Below are positions 27,286 to 43,549 of a DNA stretch of 64,000 nucleotides, piece by piece; the first letter of the stretch is position 1, and the number at the start of each line of letters is the position of its first letter. The stretch covers positions 651,407 through 715,406 of the forward strand of contig NZ_JBBUKT010000003.1 of the NCBI RefSeq assembly GCF_038066715.1, in the 5' to 3' direction. The notes under the pieces were generated by a model, which had not been told where the DNA came from, made no database searches, and was given only the letters and a program-made list of their open reading frames with translations. Source of the DNA: Luteolibacter sp. Y139 (GTDB taxonomy: Bacteria > Verrucomicrobiota > Verrucomicrobiia > Verrucomicrobiales > Akkermansiaceae). The translations under genes and the position numbers were made by a program.

Positions 27286-28710
27286 CTAGTTCGACGGTGG
27301 CTTCGACACGGTTACGGTAACCTTCACCTCCTTGCCATCTGGCGCAGTGCCGCTGCCGATGACCTGGGGCTTGTCCTTTGTGAGCGTCGTGTTTGCTTCC
27401 AGCTTCCCGATCTTCACGTCTCCCGAGACGACATCGATCGCGTAGCCGAGATCGAAGATGACTCCGTCGCCTCCTTCGGTGGCTTCGCTGCGGAAGAGCA
27501 GCTGGTTTCCCGGATCACTGCTGGACCTTCGTATCTCAGCCCGCTCGCCCGACCGGGATGCCAAGCCCCAGCCGCCCGACTCCGGATTGGTTTCTATCCA
27601 GATCGGCGGTACCAATTCGCCGTCGAGAACGCTGGCAAACAAATACTCTGCGAGGTCCTGAGTCACTTGATCGGCCAAGACGAACGCCGTTCCCGTCAAC
27701 GGATCAATGCACGCACAATCACGCTCATTTCGAAAGGCAACGCCTCGCTCTTCCAACACCGGCCTGATGTTGAGCAAGGGCATCCGGGTCCATTCCGCAA
27801 GTTCCGGCCCAGTGACGTCAGGCCCCGGCCGCGAACGAGCCTCTGCCAGAAAATGGGAAGCGGAACCCTTGGCCATCGGATAGATTCCGAGCCAGCGGTT
27901 CGCATCCAATTGCTTTCGCAGTGGTTTTCCGCGCACACCAGAATTCGACCAAGCCCTCAGACCATCGGGCGTTTCCACCCAACAGAATTCTTTCGAGGGA
28001 GTGCCATCCATCAGCTCCTCCTCAGTAGAGACCACAAGTTCCCAACGCTGGTCTTTCGTGCCTTGGCAAGCGATCTGACAGGGACTTCCGTTCCCAAGCG
28101 TGACGGCAGTCTTTACTTCCCAAGTCCAGTGACTGTCTTCCGCAGGCCAGCTCACGAAAAACTGGGTGTCACAGGCATTTCCGTCACTGGAAGAGGTGGT
28201 TTCCACTTCCGCTAGAAGCTCATTCATTTCCAGCGAGGCTTTTTCTCCACTGCGCGAGATGAGCGACAGAGAACGCGGCTTTCCAGTTCCCTTTACTTCG
28301 ATGCGGGTGCGAATCACTTTGGGCAGCTCGTCGCATCTCAGCACCTGTTCGGCGACAAGCACATCGTGCCACGAGCCGCGGGCGACGATCATGCCCGAGC
28401 GCGAGTTCCACACGATCCAGTCCCCTTTCCAATCGATTTTCACTTCACCGGGTGCTGGACCGTTGGAGAGATCGCTTTCTCCAACACCGGCGAAATCCAG
28501 AACGTTCCAATAGATACATTTCGAAAGGTCCCAAATCTTGTCCCCCGGTTGGAAGAACGCGGAATCACCCGGTGGCTTTGCGAGAGGCGGAGCATCCGCG
28601 TATGACGGGGCGACTCGTTCCACCGGGATCTTCCATGCGGCGGTGATGGAGGCTCGCGCGATTCCAGCCGCGGCGCAAAAGAGAATCATCAAGACGCGGA
28701 GCCATGACAT
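27286..28710 (-). CDS. Secreted protein of unknown function
   Basis: 474 residues from the ATG that opens a signal peptide (MSWLRVLMILFCAAAGIARAS); an upstream in-frame start at 28791 would add 27 unconvincing residues. The mature protein is soluble, strand-rich and contains several cysteines (for example CDELPKV, GNACDTQF, SPCQIACQG, CACIDPLTG). GDWIVWNSRSGMIVARGSW and WIETNPESGGWGLASRSGE look like repeated beta elements. Family not recognised. Downstream of acnA on the same strand, but separated by a hairpin. Confidence 0.65.
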   Translation of the reverse strand: MSWLRVLMILFCAAAGIARASITAAWKIPVERVAPSYADAPPLAKPPGDSAFFQPGDKIWDLSKCIYWNVLDFAGVGESDLSNGPAPGEVKIDWKGDWIVWNSRSGMIVARGSWHDVLVAEQVLRCDELPKVIRTRIEVKGTGKPRSLSLISRSGEKASLEMNELLAEVETTSSSDGNACDTQFFVSWPAEDSHWTWEVKTAVTLGNGSPCQIACQGTKDQRWELVVSTEEELMDGTPSKEFCWVETPDGLRAWSNSGVRGKPLRKQLDANRWLGIYPMAKGSASHFLAEARSRPGPDVTGPELAEWTRMPLLNIRPVLEERGVAFRNERDCACIDPLTGTAFVLADQVTQDLAEYLFASVLDGELVPPIWIETNPESGGWGLASRSGERAEIRRSSSDPGNQLLFRSEATEGGDGVIFDLGYAIDVVSGDVKIGKLEANTTLTKDKPQVIGSGTAPDGKEVKVTVTVSKPPSN

Positions 28711-28748
28711 GTCATGAAGCTGAGCAACCGCGGGGAAGAACGCAAGAA

Positions 28749-28772
28749 GCCGCTTCCGTTGCCGGAAGCGGC
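28749..28772 (-). terminator. Hairpin downstream of acnA
   Basis: GCCGCTTCCG and CGGAAGCGGC form a perfect 10-bp stem with a four-base loop, 44 bp past the acnA stop. The following T tract is interrupted (TTCTTGCGTTC), so termination strength is uncertain. Confidence 0.55.
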
Positions 28773-28815
28773 CTCGAAACCTCGGCAACATGAGTGTCGC
28801 CGCTCCTCACGAGCC

Positions 28816-31674
<2,859 letters not shown>

Positions 31675-31805
31675 GGGAAGCTACCTATACAACAGCGGTA
31701 TGAAACTTCCAGAGGCATCCTGCAGCCCGGTCAGCCGCGGCGGGAGAACAGCCAAAAATCACTCTCGAGCGCCCTCAAAGTCAGGCTACCTCGGACTGTT
31801 GGACT

Positions 31806-32354
31806 TCAGCCCATTGATCCTTTGATCATCTCATACTCGACTGGCCACATCGCGTCCAAATTGAGAGCAGCGGGATCGATGCGAGCAAGAGCGAGACCGA
31901 AATCAAAAGCGAAGTCGGACTGAATCGCTTCAGCCATCAAGCAGAGACTTTCTGCAAACTGAAGTACCGATGAATTGATAAAGACTCTCTTCATATTCGA
32001 ATCGTGATTCAGGTAGATGACACTGCCGTCACTCTCGTCTATGCAGACAAAATCACCCGAACCATTGCTTCCCAAAAGCCTGTAGCGGTCAAACTCGCGA
32101 TCCAGAAATGAGGACGCGGAGGATAATTTCTTTAGGACTTTATCTGGGCCATCCCCAAACGAAAGGAACGGAGCCGCCTCCTCCGGGAGGCCAACTTCTC
32201 GCAGAAGAGCTTTTGATGCCTCGTCAATTTTCAACTCCTCTATTCGTTCTCGGGGGAAGTCGCGAAACCGCCCCAAATCGAGATCAACACCTTCAGGTGC
32301 TGGCTCCTGAGCCTTCTGAAATCGTGTTTTGAACTCTCGCGGCGTCATGTTCAT
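31806..32354 (-). CDS. SUKH-superfamily (SUKH-4-like) immunity protein
   Basis: 182 residues. The core GSNGSGDFVCIDESDGSVIYLNHD, in two pieces, and the following FINSSVLQFAESLCLM match the SUKH-4 pattern (glycine-containing turn, aspartates, then a helix with FAESL). SUKH proteins usually neutralise a polymorphic nuclease or deaminase toxin encoded next to them; no toxin gene is adjacent here. A hand count over 31861-32040 gives 85 G+C of 180 (47%), far below the flanking aconitase genes. This suggests recent transfer. The start could also be the ATG two codons in. Confidence 0.75.
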   Translation of the reverse strand: MNMTPREFKTRFQKAQEPAPEGVDLDLGRFRDFPRERIEELKIDEASKALLREVGLPEEAAPFLSFGDGPDKVLKKLSSASSFLDREFDRYRLLGSNGSGDFVCIDESDGSVIYLNHDSNMKRVFINSSVLQFAESLCLMAEAIQSDFAFDFGLALARIDPAALNLDAMWPVEYEMIKGSMG

Positions 32355-32367
32355 TTCCCAATAGAAG

Positions 32368-32398
32368 CGGCTCTTGGGCCTCGAAGACCCAAGAGCCG
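32368..32398 (-). terminator. Hairpin between acnB and the SUKH gene
   Basis: CGGCTCTTGGG and CCCAAGAGCCG form a perfect 11-bp stem with a nine-base loop, starting 38 bp after the acnB stop. A T-rich stretch (TTCTATT) follows on the minus strand. It should insulate the SUKH gene from acnB transcription. Confidence 0.65.
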
Positions 32399-32436
32399 AT
32401 AAAGCGGGGCGGGCTGATGACCCGCAGTCCGTTACG

Positions 32437-35211
<2,775 letters not shown>

Positions 35212-35483
35212 TTTCTTAAATCGATCGATGGGAGTTCACGGAGAGATCAAGCGGCGCAGGGCGTCAAATGACTGATAATTAGGAACAAAGGTTCACGGCG
35301 AAGGCAATCCTCAGGCTCCCGGCGCGGAGGTTAAGAATGGGCGGGAAAATGTCATCAAAAAGCTTCCCCCGGGTAGGAAAAGGTGATGGCGGACGCCGGG
35401 GGCGGCGGCTGGGAACGGGGAGAAATTGCCCTAGCAAACCAGCTTGCCGAGGCGAACGAATTGGCGAGAGTTCGGGCCAACTT

Positions 35484-35846
35484 ATGAGCCTTCCCCAGAA
35501 CCTCGTCACCATTCACCCGTATTTCAAAGTTCATGCCGGCAAGCGTGAGCAGGCAGAATGCCTTATGCGCGAATTCGTCGCGAAAACCAAAAGCGAGCCG
35601 CTGTGCCTGTTTTACGAGTTCACCGTGAACGAGGATGAGGTCTTCTGCCGCGAGGGCTACGTCGGCTCGGCCGGAGTGCTCGCCCACTTGGAAAACGTCG
35701 GCGCCATCCTCGGCCAGATGCTCACCATTTCCGATCTTACCCGCCTCGAATTCCACGGCCCTGCCGCGGATATCGACCAGCTCCGCGGCCCGCTCGGACA
35801 TCTGAATCCGGCGTGGTTCGTCCTCAAGGCGGGCATTGAGAGGTAA
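35484..35846 (+). CDS. Antibiotic-biosynthesis-monooxygenase-like (ABM/YgiN) protein
   Basis: 120 residues from ATG 35484; the frame is open 49 codons upstream through intergenic sequence. The small ferredoxin-like ABM fold is suggested by NLVTIHPYFKVHAGKREQAECLMREFVAKT, in pieces, SEPLCLFYEFTVNEDEVFCREGYV and LEFHGPAADIDQLR. Relatives act as quinol monooxygenases or hemophore-like enzymes, so the substrate is open. The stop overlaps the start of the GH110 gene (TAATG), indicating translational coupling. Confidence 0.75.
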   Translation: MSLPQNLVTIHPYFKVHAGKREQAECLMREFVAKTKSEPLCLFYEFTVNEDEVFCREGYVGSAGVLAHLENVGAILGQMLTISDLTRLEFHGPAADIDQLRGPLGHLNPAWFVLKAGIER

Positions 35847-38044
35847 TGCGTCCCGTCGTCCTGCGCTTGTTTTTTGCCGCAGCTCCGTTAGCCGCCGCAG
35901 AACCCGCTGTCACTGACGCCGACCTGGCGGTGGCGAACCAAAGTTATGGCGAGCTGCGCCGGGATCTCTCGGTTGATGGCAATCCGCTGCGCTCGGGCGG
36001 GAACACCTTTGCCAGCGGGCTCGGTTCGCATGCCTCCGCCGAGGTCCCTGTCACGGTGCCCGCCGGCACCGCGCGTTTCTCCGGTGCGGCTGGCGTGGAT
36101 GAAGAAGTCGGCGCAGGCAAGGGATCGGTGCGCTTCCGCATCCTTTCCGGCGATGCCGTATTGTGGGAGTCCCCGGTGATGAAGGCAGGTGACGCACCAG
36201 CTGTCTTCGACATCGCCGTCTCCGCCAAGACCCACCGCCGGCTCTATCTCCAGGCCGATGCGCTCGATGGCAATAGCTACGACCACGCCGACTGGCTGGA
36301 CCTGAAATGGACGACCGGAGACACGCCCGATGCCGGACCTACGAAGATCTTTTCCAGCGAAGAGTTTGGCCTCACGCCAGGCGATGAAAAGGACCAAACG
36401 CCCGCGCTTCGTCTCGCTCTGGCTGCCTTGCGCAGCTCGCCAGGCTCCACATTGAAACTTGCGAAAGGGGTCTATCATTTCCACGAGACCGGCGCGCTGA
36501 AGCGCCACTATCATGTCTCGAATCACGACCAACCGGAGTGGCAGCCGGTGTCCGTGCCACTTGTCGATCTACGCGACGTCACGCTCGATGGCTCCGGCTC
36601 CACCTTCCTCTTCCACGGTTCGCCGGCGCCCTTTCTCATCCAGGATTCGGAAAAGGTCACCGTGCGCGGTATTGCGGTCGACTACGTCATCCCGCACCTC
36701 GCGCAGGGCATCGTCACCGCTACCGGTCCCGGTTGGTATGAGATGACGGTGGATCCGGAAAAGTTCCCGCACGAGGTGCGCAACGGCTGGTTCACCTTCC
36801 GCGGCGATGGCTGGGCCAATCCGGCCGGAAAGGGCGGCATCGTTTTCAAGGCCTCCAATGGCATGATCGCGCCGGAAACCGCTGATTATAACTTCGGCGG
36901 CCCGCTCACCATGCTCGCTCCAGGGCGCTACCGGGTGGAAAAGGACATCGCCCAGTCAGGCATCGGCACCGGTGATGTGCTTACCCTGCGCCAAGGCCCC
37001 TCACGTCCGCATCCGGCATTCGTGCTCTACCGCGCAAAGGACACGGTTTTGGAAGACTGCCCGATCCACGCCGCGCATGGCATGGGGATCCTCGCCCAGC
37101 GCTCCGAAAACATCCGCGTCACCGGCGGCGGTACTCACCCCGCGCCCGGCTCCGGCCTTCACTTCTCCACCAACGCCGACGCCACTCACTACTCGAATTG
37201 CAAGGGCCTCATCGTCGAAGAAAACGGCCTCTATTCCGGCATGATGGACGATGCCATCAACGTCCACGCCACCTGCCTACATATCGTCGAAAAGGTCGAC
37301 GCGCACACGCTGCGCTGCCGCTACATGCACGAGCAGGCCGTGGGCTTTGAGATCGCCTTGCCCGGCGAAAGCCTCCGCTTCATCAAGGCCAGCACGCTCA
37401 CCGATGGTGAGACGCGTCGCATTGCCAGGATCCGCCGGCTCAGCACGCAGGACATCCTTTTCACCTTCGAGACGCCAGTGCCCGACGCCGTGGCCGCTGG
37501 CGATGCGCTTGAGAATCCGGACTGGCATCCCGAGGTCATCTTCCGCGGCAACACGGTCACCAACAACCGGGCCCGCGGCGCGCTCTTCACCACGAACCGT
37601 CCCGTACTCGTGGAGAACAATCGCTTCGTGCGCTCCTCCGGCTCCGCCATCCTGCTCGCAGGCGATGCCAATGGCTGGTTCGAGTCCGGCGCCTGCCACG
37701 ACGTCCTCATCCGCAAGAACCTCTTCGAGGACAACCTGACCTCGCGCTACCAATTCACCGAGGCCCTCATCGCCGCCTATCCGGAAGTGCCCGACCTCAA
37801 GGACCAGACCACGCGTTATCACCGCAACGTCCGCATCGAGGACAATGACTTCAAGACCTTCGATGTCCCGCTGGTCTTCGCCATCTCGGTCGATGGCCTC
37901 GCCTTCACCGGCAACCGCGTGACTTACAACACGAATTACAAGTCGTGGAATCGCCCGCCCTTCGACTTTCGAAGCTGCGACCACACCGTCATCCGCGACA
38001 ACAAGGTCGAAAACCTTCCCGCCGAACGGACTTGGCCGGAGTGA
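35846..38044 (+). CDS. GH110-type alpha-galactosidase (NPCBM + right-handed beta-helix)
   Basis: 732 residues with a short signal peptide (RLFFAAAPLAAAE). The N-terminal NPCBM/NEW2-like carbohydrate-binding domain (about 25-150) is followed by a right-handed parallel beta-helix (about 160-720). GH110 alpha-1,3-galactosidase signatures recognised: YHVSNHDQPEW, LDGSGSTFLFHG, and especially YSNCKGLIVEENGLYSGMMDDAINVHATCL (read in two pieces), which carries the acidic active-site region. It probably removes terminal alpha-1,3-galactose from glycans in the periplasm or outside the cell. The frame reads on 39 codons past the TGA without a further stop, probably by chance. Confidence 0.82.
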   Translation: MRPVVLRLFFAAAPLAAAEPAVTDADLAVANQSYGELRRDLSVDGNPLRSGGNTFASGLGSHASAEVPVTVPAGTARFSGAAGVDEEVGAGKGSVRFRILSGDAVLWESPVMKAGDAPAVFDIAVSAKTHRRLYLQADALDGNSYDHADWLDLKWTTGDTPDAGPTKIFSSEEFGLTPGDEKDQTPALRLALAALRSSPGSTLKLAKGVYHFHETGALKRHYHVSNHDQPEWQPVSVPLVDLRDVTLDGSGSTFLFHGSPAPFLIQDSEKVTVRGIAVDYVIPHLAQGIVTATGPGWYEMTVDPEKFPHEVRNGWFTFRGDGWANPAGKGGIVFKASNGMIAPETADYNFGGPLTMLAPGRYRVEKDIAQSGIGTGDVLTLRQGPSRPHPAFVLYRAKDTVLEDCPIHAAHGMGILAQRSENIRVTGGGTHPAPGSGLHFSTNADATHYSNCKGLIVEENGLYSGMMDDAINVHATCLHIVEKVDAHTLRCRYMHEQAVGFEIALPGESLRFIKASTLTDGETRRIARIRRLSTQDILFTFETPVPDAVAAGDALENPDWHPEVIFRGNTVTNNRARGALFTTNRPVLVENNRFVRSSGSAILLAGDANGWFESGACHDVLIRKNLFEDNLTSRYQFTEALIAAYPEVPDLKDQTTRYHRNVRIEDNDFKTFDVPLVFAISVDGLAFTGNRVTYNTNYKSWNRPPFDFRSCDHTVIRDNKVENLPAERTWPE

Positions 38045-38303
38045 TGGTGGAGAATCCCGTGGGGACCCATTTACACGATCGGAGGGTTCATCTCGAATTT
38101 CGGCGGTGGAAAAGACGTCACCCAAGAGGTGGCCGCCAGTCTTCGGCAGCAGGGTGGCTAGGAAGTCGCCGGGCGCTCGACTATCGCATTTCACTAGACT
38201 GAAGGCCTCTCAGTGCCGCTGTGCTGCACACGAGGGCAGGGCTCCGACCCGGTCGTTTCGGCCGCGTTTCCGCCAATTTTCATTCCATTGCATCACTTCG
38301 GCT

Positions 38304-38332
38304 TGACGCGTAAGCTATAGCTTACCTATTGT
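38304..38332 (+). promoter_or_regulatory. Promoter of the arsR operon
   Basis: TTGACG (38304-38309), a 17-base spacer and TATTGT (38327-38332) form a good housekeeping-type promoter. The expected start point, seven bases after the -10 box, is the A of the arsR ATG at 38339, so the transcript would be leaderless. No Shine-Dalgarno is present. Confidence 0.65.
38310..38325. promoter_or_regulatory. ArsR operator palindrome
   Basis: GTAAGCTATAGCTTAC is a perfect 16-bp palindrome filling the spacer between the -35 and -10 boxes. This is the expected position for autorepression by the dimeric ArsR-family protein encoded immediately downstream. Confidence 0.75.
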
Positions 38333-38338
38333 CCCGCC

Positions 38339-38671
38339 ATGGAGATCACCTCCGATTTCGAGCCCGACGTCTTTCACGCGATCAGCCACCGCGCGCGGCG
38401 TGAGATGCTGGATCAGCTCACGGACGACGAGCGCTCGGTCAGCGTGATCGCCTCGCACTTTTCCATGAGCCGGCCAGCGGTCTCTCAGCATCTCCGGATC
38501 CTGCTCGATGCCGGATTGGTCACCGAGCGGCGGCACGGTCGTGAACGCCGCTACCGTCTCGTCCCGGAGAAGCTCGCCCCGGTGCGCGACTGGATCGCCC
38601 ACTACGAGCGCTTCTGGGACGACCACCTCCAACGCCTCCAGAACCACCTCTCAAAGAAGAACGAGAAATGA
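38339..38671 (+). CDS. ArsR-family winged-helix repressor
   Basis: 110 residues. Helix-turn-helix about residues 14-85: FHAISHRARREMLDQL, VSVIASHFSMSRPAVSQHLRIL in two pieces, and the wing GLVTERRHGRERRYRL. There is no cysteine metal site, so it is not an arsenic/metal sensor of the classical type. The ArsR + SRPBCC pairing is a common two-gene unit. It overlaps the next gene by four bases and is probably autoregulated through the palindrome upstream. Confidence 0.93.
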   Translation: MEITSDFEPDVFHAISHRARREMLDQLTDDERSVSVIASHFSMSRPAVSQHLRILLDAGLVTERRHGRERRYRLVPEKLAPVRDWIAHYERFWDDHLQRLQNHLSKKNEK

Positions 38672-39111
38672 TCAACAACACGATCCAACGGGAACTTCAC
38701 CTTCCCCAGCCGCGCGAGCAGGTCTGGGAAGCCATCGCCAACCGCGACGCCCTGGCGGACTGGATGTATCCCAATGATTTCGAGCCGCGCGTGGGCCACC
38801 CCTTCACCTTCCAAGTCCCGCCGAAACCCGAGGTCGGCTTCGAGGGCTTGATCGTGCGCTGCGAGGTCTTGGAATGCGAGCCACCCGGCTGGCTGATGTT
38901 CTCGTGGTCGGTCGCCGGCCCGGTGGAGAATACCCGGGTCAGCTTCCGGCTGGAGTCCGAGGGCGATGGCACTCGCCTCCTCTTCGAGCACGCCGGCTTC
39001 GATCTCTCGCAGCCCGGCGGCAAGCAAGCCTTCGGCGGCGCCCAGTATGGCTGGGCGATGATGCTGGAGAAACTCACCACCGTTCTCTCAAACCAAGGAA
39101 ACCAACCATGA
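38668..39111 (+). CDS. SRPBCC (AHSA1-like) domain protein
   Basis: 147 residues. The START/Bet v1-like fold is indicated by IQRELHLPQPREQVWEAIAN, WMYPNDFEPRVGHPFTF, PPGWLMFSWS and the C-terminal helix GWAMMLEKLTTVL. It binds a hydrophobic ligand or acts as a small-molecule-handling protein in this family; the ligand is unknown. ATGA overlaps on both sides place it in the middle of a coupled operon. Confidence 0.9.
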   Translation: MINNTIQRELHLPQPREQVWEAIANRDALADWMYPNDFEPRVGHPFTFQVPPKPEVGFEGLIVRCEVLECEPPGWLMFSWSVAGPVENTRVSFRLESEGDGTRLLFEHAGFDLSQPGGKQAFGGAQYGWAMMLEKLTTVLSNQGNQP

Positions 39112-39311
39112 GCGCAGGAACGCAACGCATCGTCTTCCGCTGGATTCACATTCTCTTCGGCCTTCCGATCCTCGGCTTCATCTATGGACCGCAGCAGGAG
39201 GTCGCCCAATACTTGCCGATGTTCCGGTATGTTTTTGTGCCGGTTCTGGTCCTTTCCGGGCTATGGCTGTGGAAAGGTCATCTCGTGACCCGGCTCTTCT
39301 CGAAAAGGTAA
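39108..39311 (+). CDS. Small two-helix membrane protein
   Basis: 67 residues starting inside the ATGA junction with the SRPBCC gene; a longer reading in this frame is a shadow. Two hydrophobic segments (about 10-27 and 40-55) are separated by GPQQEVAQYLPMF, with a basic C-terminus (LVTRLFSKR). No family recognised. Its position suggests it is the membrane partner of the SRPBCC protein in a response controlled by the ArsR repressor. Confidence 0.75.
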   Translation: MSAGTQRIVFRWIHILFGLPILGFIYGPQQEVAQYLPMFRYVFVPVLVLSGLWLWKGHLVTRLFSKR

Positions 39312-39329
39312 GCTCTAACAAATCCCACC

Positions 39330-39902
39330 ATGAAAGGCTCTGAATCCAAGAGTAAGCTGTCGCCGACCGACAAGAAGGACATCCTCGGCATCTTGAAGGC
39401 CCGCTTCGAGAAACACGCGAACCGTCACAAGGGCCTCAAGTGGGCAGACGTGGAAGCGAAGCTGGAAGCCCATCCGGACAAGCTCTGGTCGCTCGGCGAA
39501 ATGGAACGCACCGGCGGCGAGCCGGACGTGGTCGGCCAGGACAAGAAGACCGGTGAGTACCTCTTCTTCGATTGCTCGCCAGAGACCCCCAAAGGCCGTA
39601 TCAGCACCTGCTACGACCGCGAGGCACTGGACTCTCGCAAGGAGCACAAGCCAAAGACCAGCGCCGTCGATATGGCCGAGGCCATGGGCATCGAGCTCCT
39701 AACAGAAGAACAATACCACGAGTTGCAGAAGCTCGGCGAGTTCGACCTGAAGACGTCGAGCTGGCTGAAGTCCCCCGCCGAAGTCCGGAAACTCGGCGGT
39801 GCCATCTTCGGCGACAAACGCTTCGGCCGCGTCTTCATCTATCACAACGGGGCGCAGTCTTATTACGCAGCCCGGGCCTTCCGTGGGGCGCTGAAGGTAT
39901 AG
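39330..39902 (+). CDS. DUF4256 family protein
   Basis: 190 residues, cytoplasmic. The family pattern is visible in WSLGEMERTGGEPDVVG, YLFFDCSPETPKGR, the central CYDREALDSRKEHKP, AMGIELLTEEQYHELQKLG and the terminal VFIYHNGAQSYYAARAFRG. The function of DUF4256 is unknown; it often accompanies ArsR/SRPBCC gene pairs. It lies 18 bp after the small membrane protein and is likely the last gene of the operon. Confidence 0.88.
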   Translation: MKGSESKSKLSPTDKKDILGILKARFEKHANRHKGLKWADVEAKLEAHPDKLWSLGEMERTGGEPDVVGQDKKTGEYLFFDCSPETPKGRISTCYDREALDSRKEHKPKTSAVDMAEAMGIELLTEEQYHELQKLGEFDLKTSSWLKSPAEVRKLGGAIFGDKRFGRVFIYHNGAQSYYAARAFRGALKV

Positions 39903-43347
<3,445 letters not shown>

Positions 43348-43549
43348 CTGGAGTCGGATTGCCTTCCCCGCGGATTCGGGCGTGGTTCGTGCTTCTTCAC
43401 GGTGGAAGCGAAAGCTCCGAGATCATCAGGAAATCCGTAATTCAAAGCCCTAGCCGCCCTCGGCCTAGTGTGATTGGATCGCATTTTCAAAAATCTCCAT
43501 AGCGTTCCGGCCCCCGCCGGAGCGGCCCGGACCCCCCACCGGACTCGCC

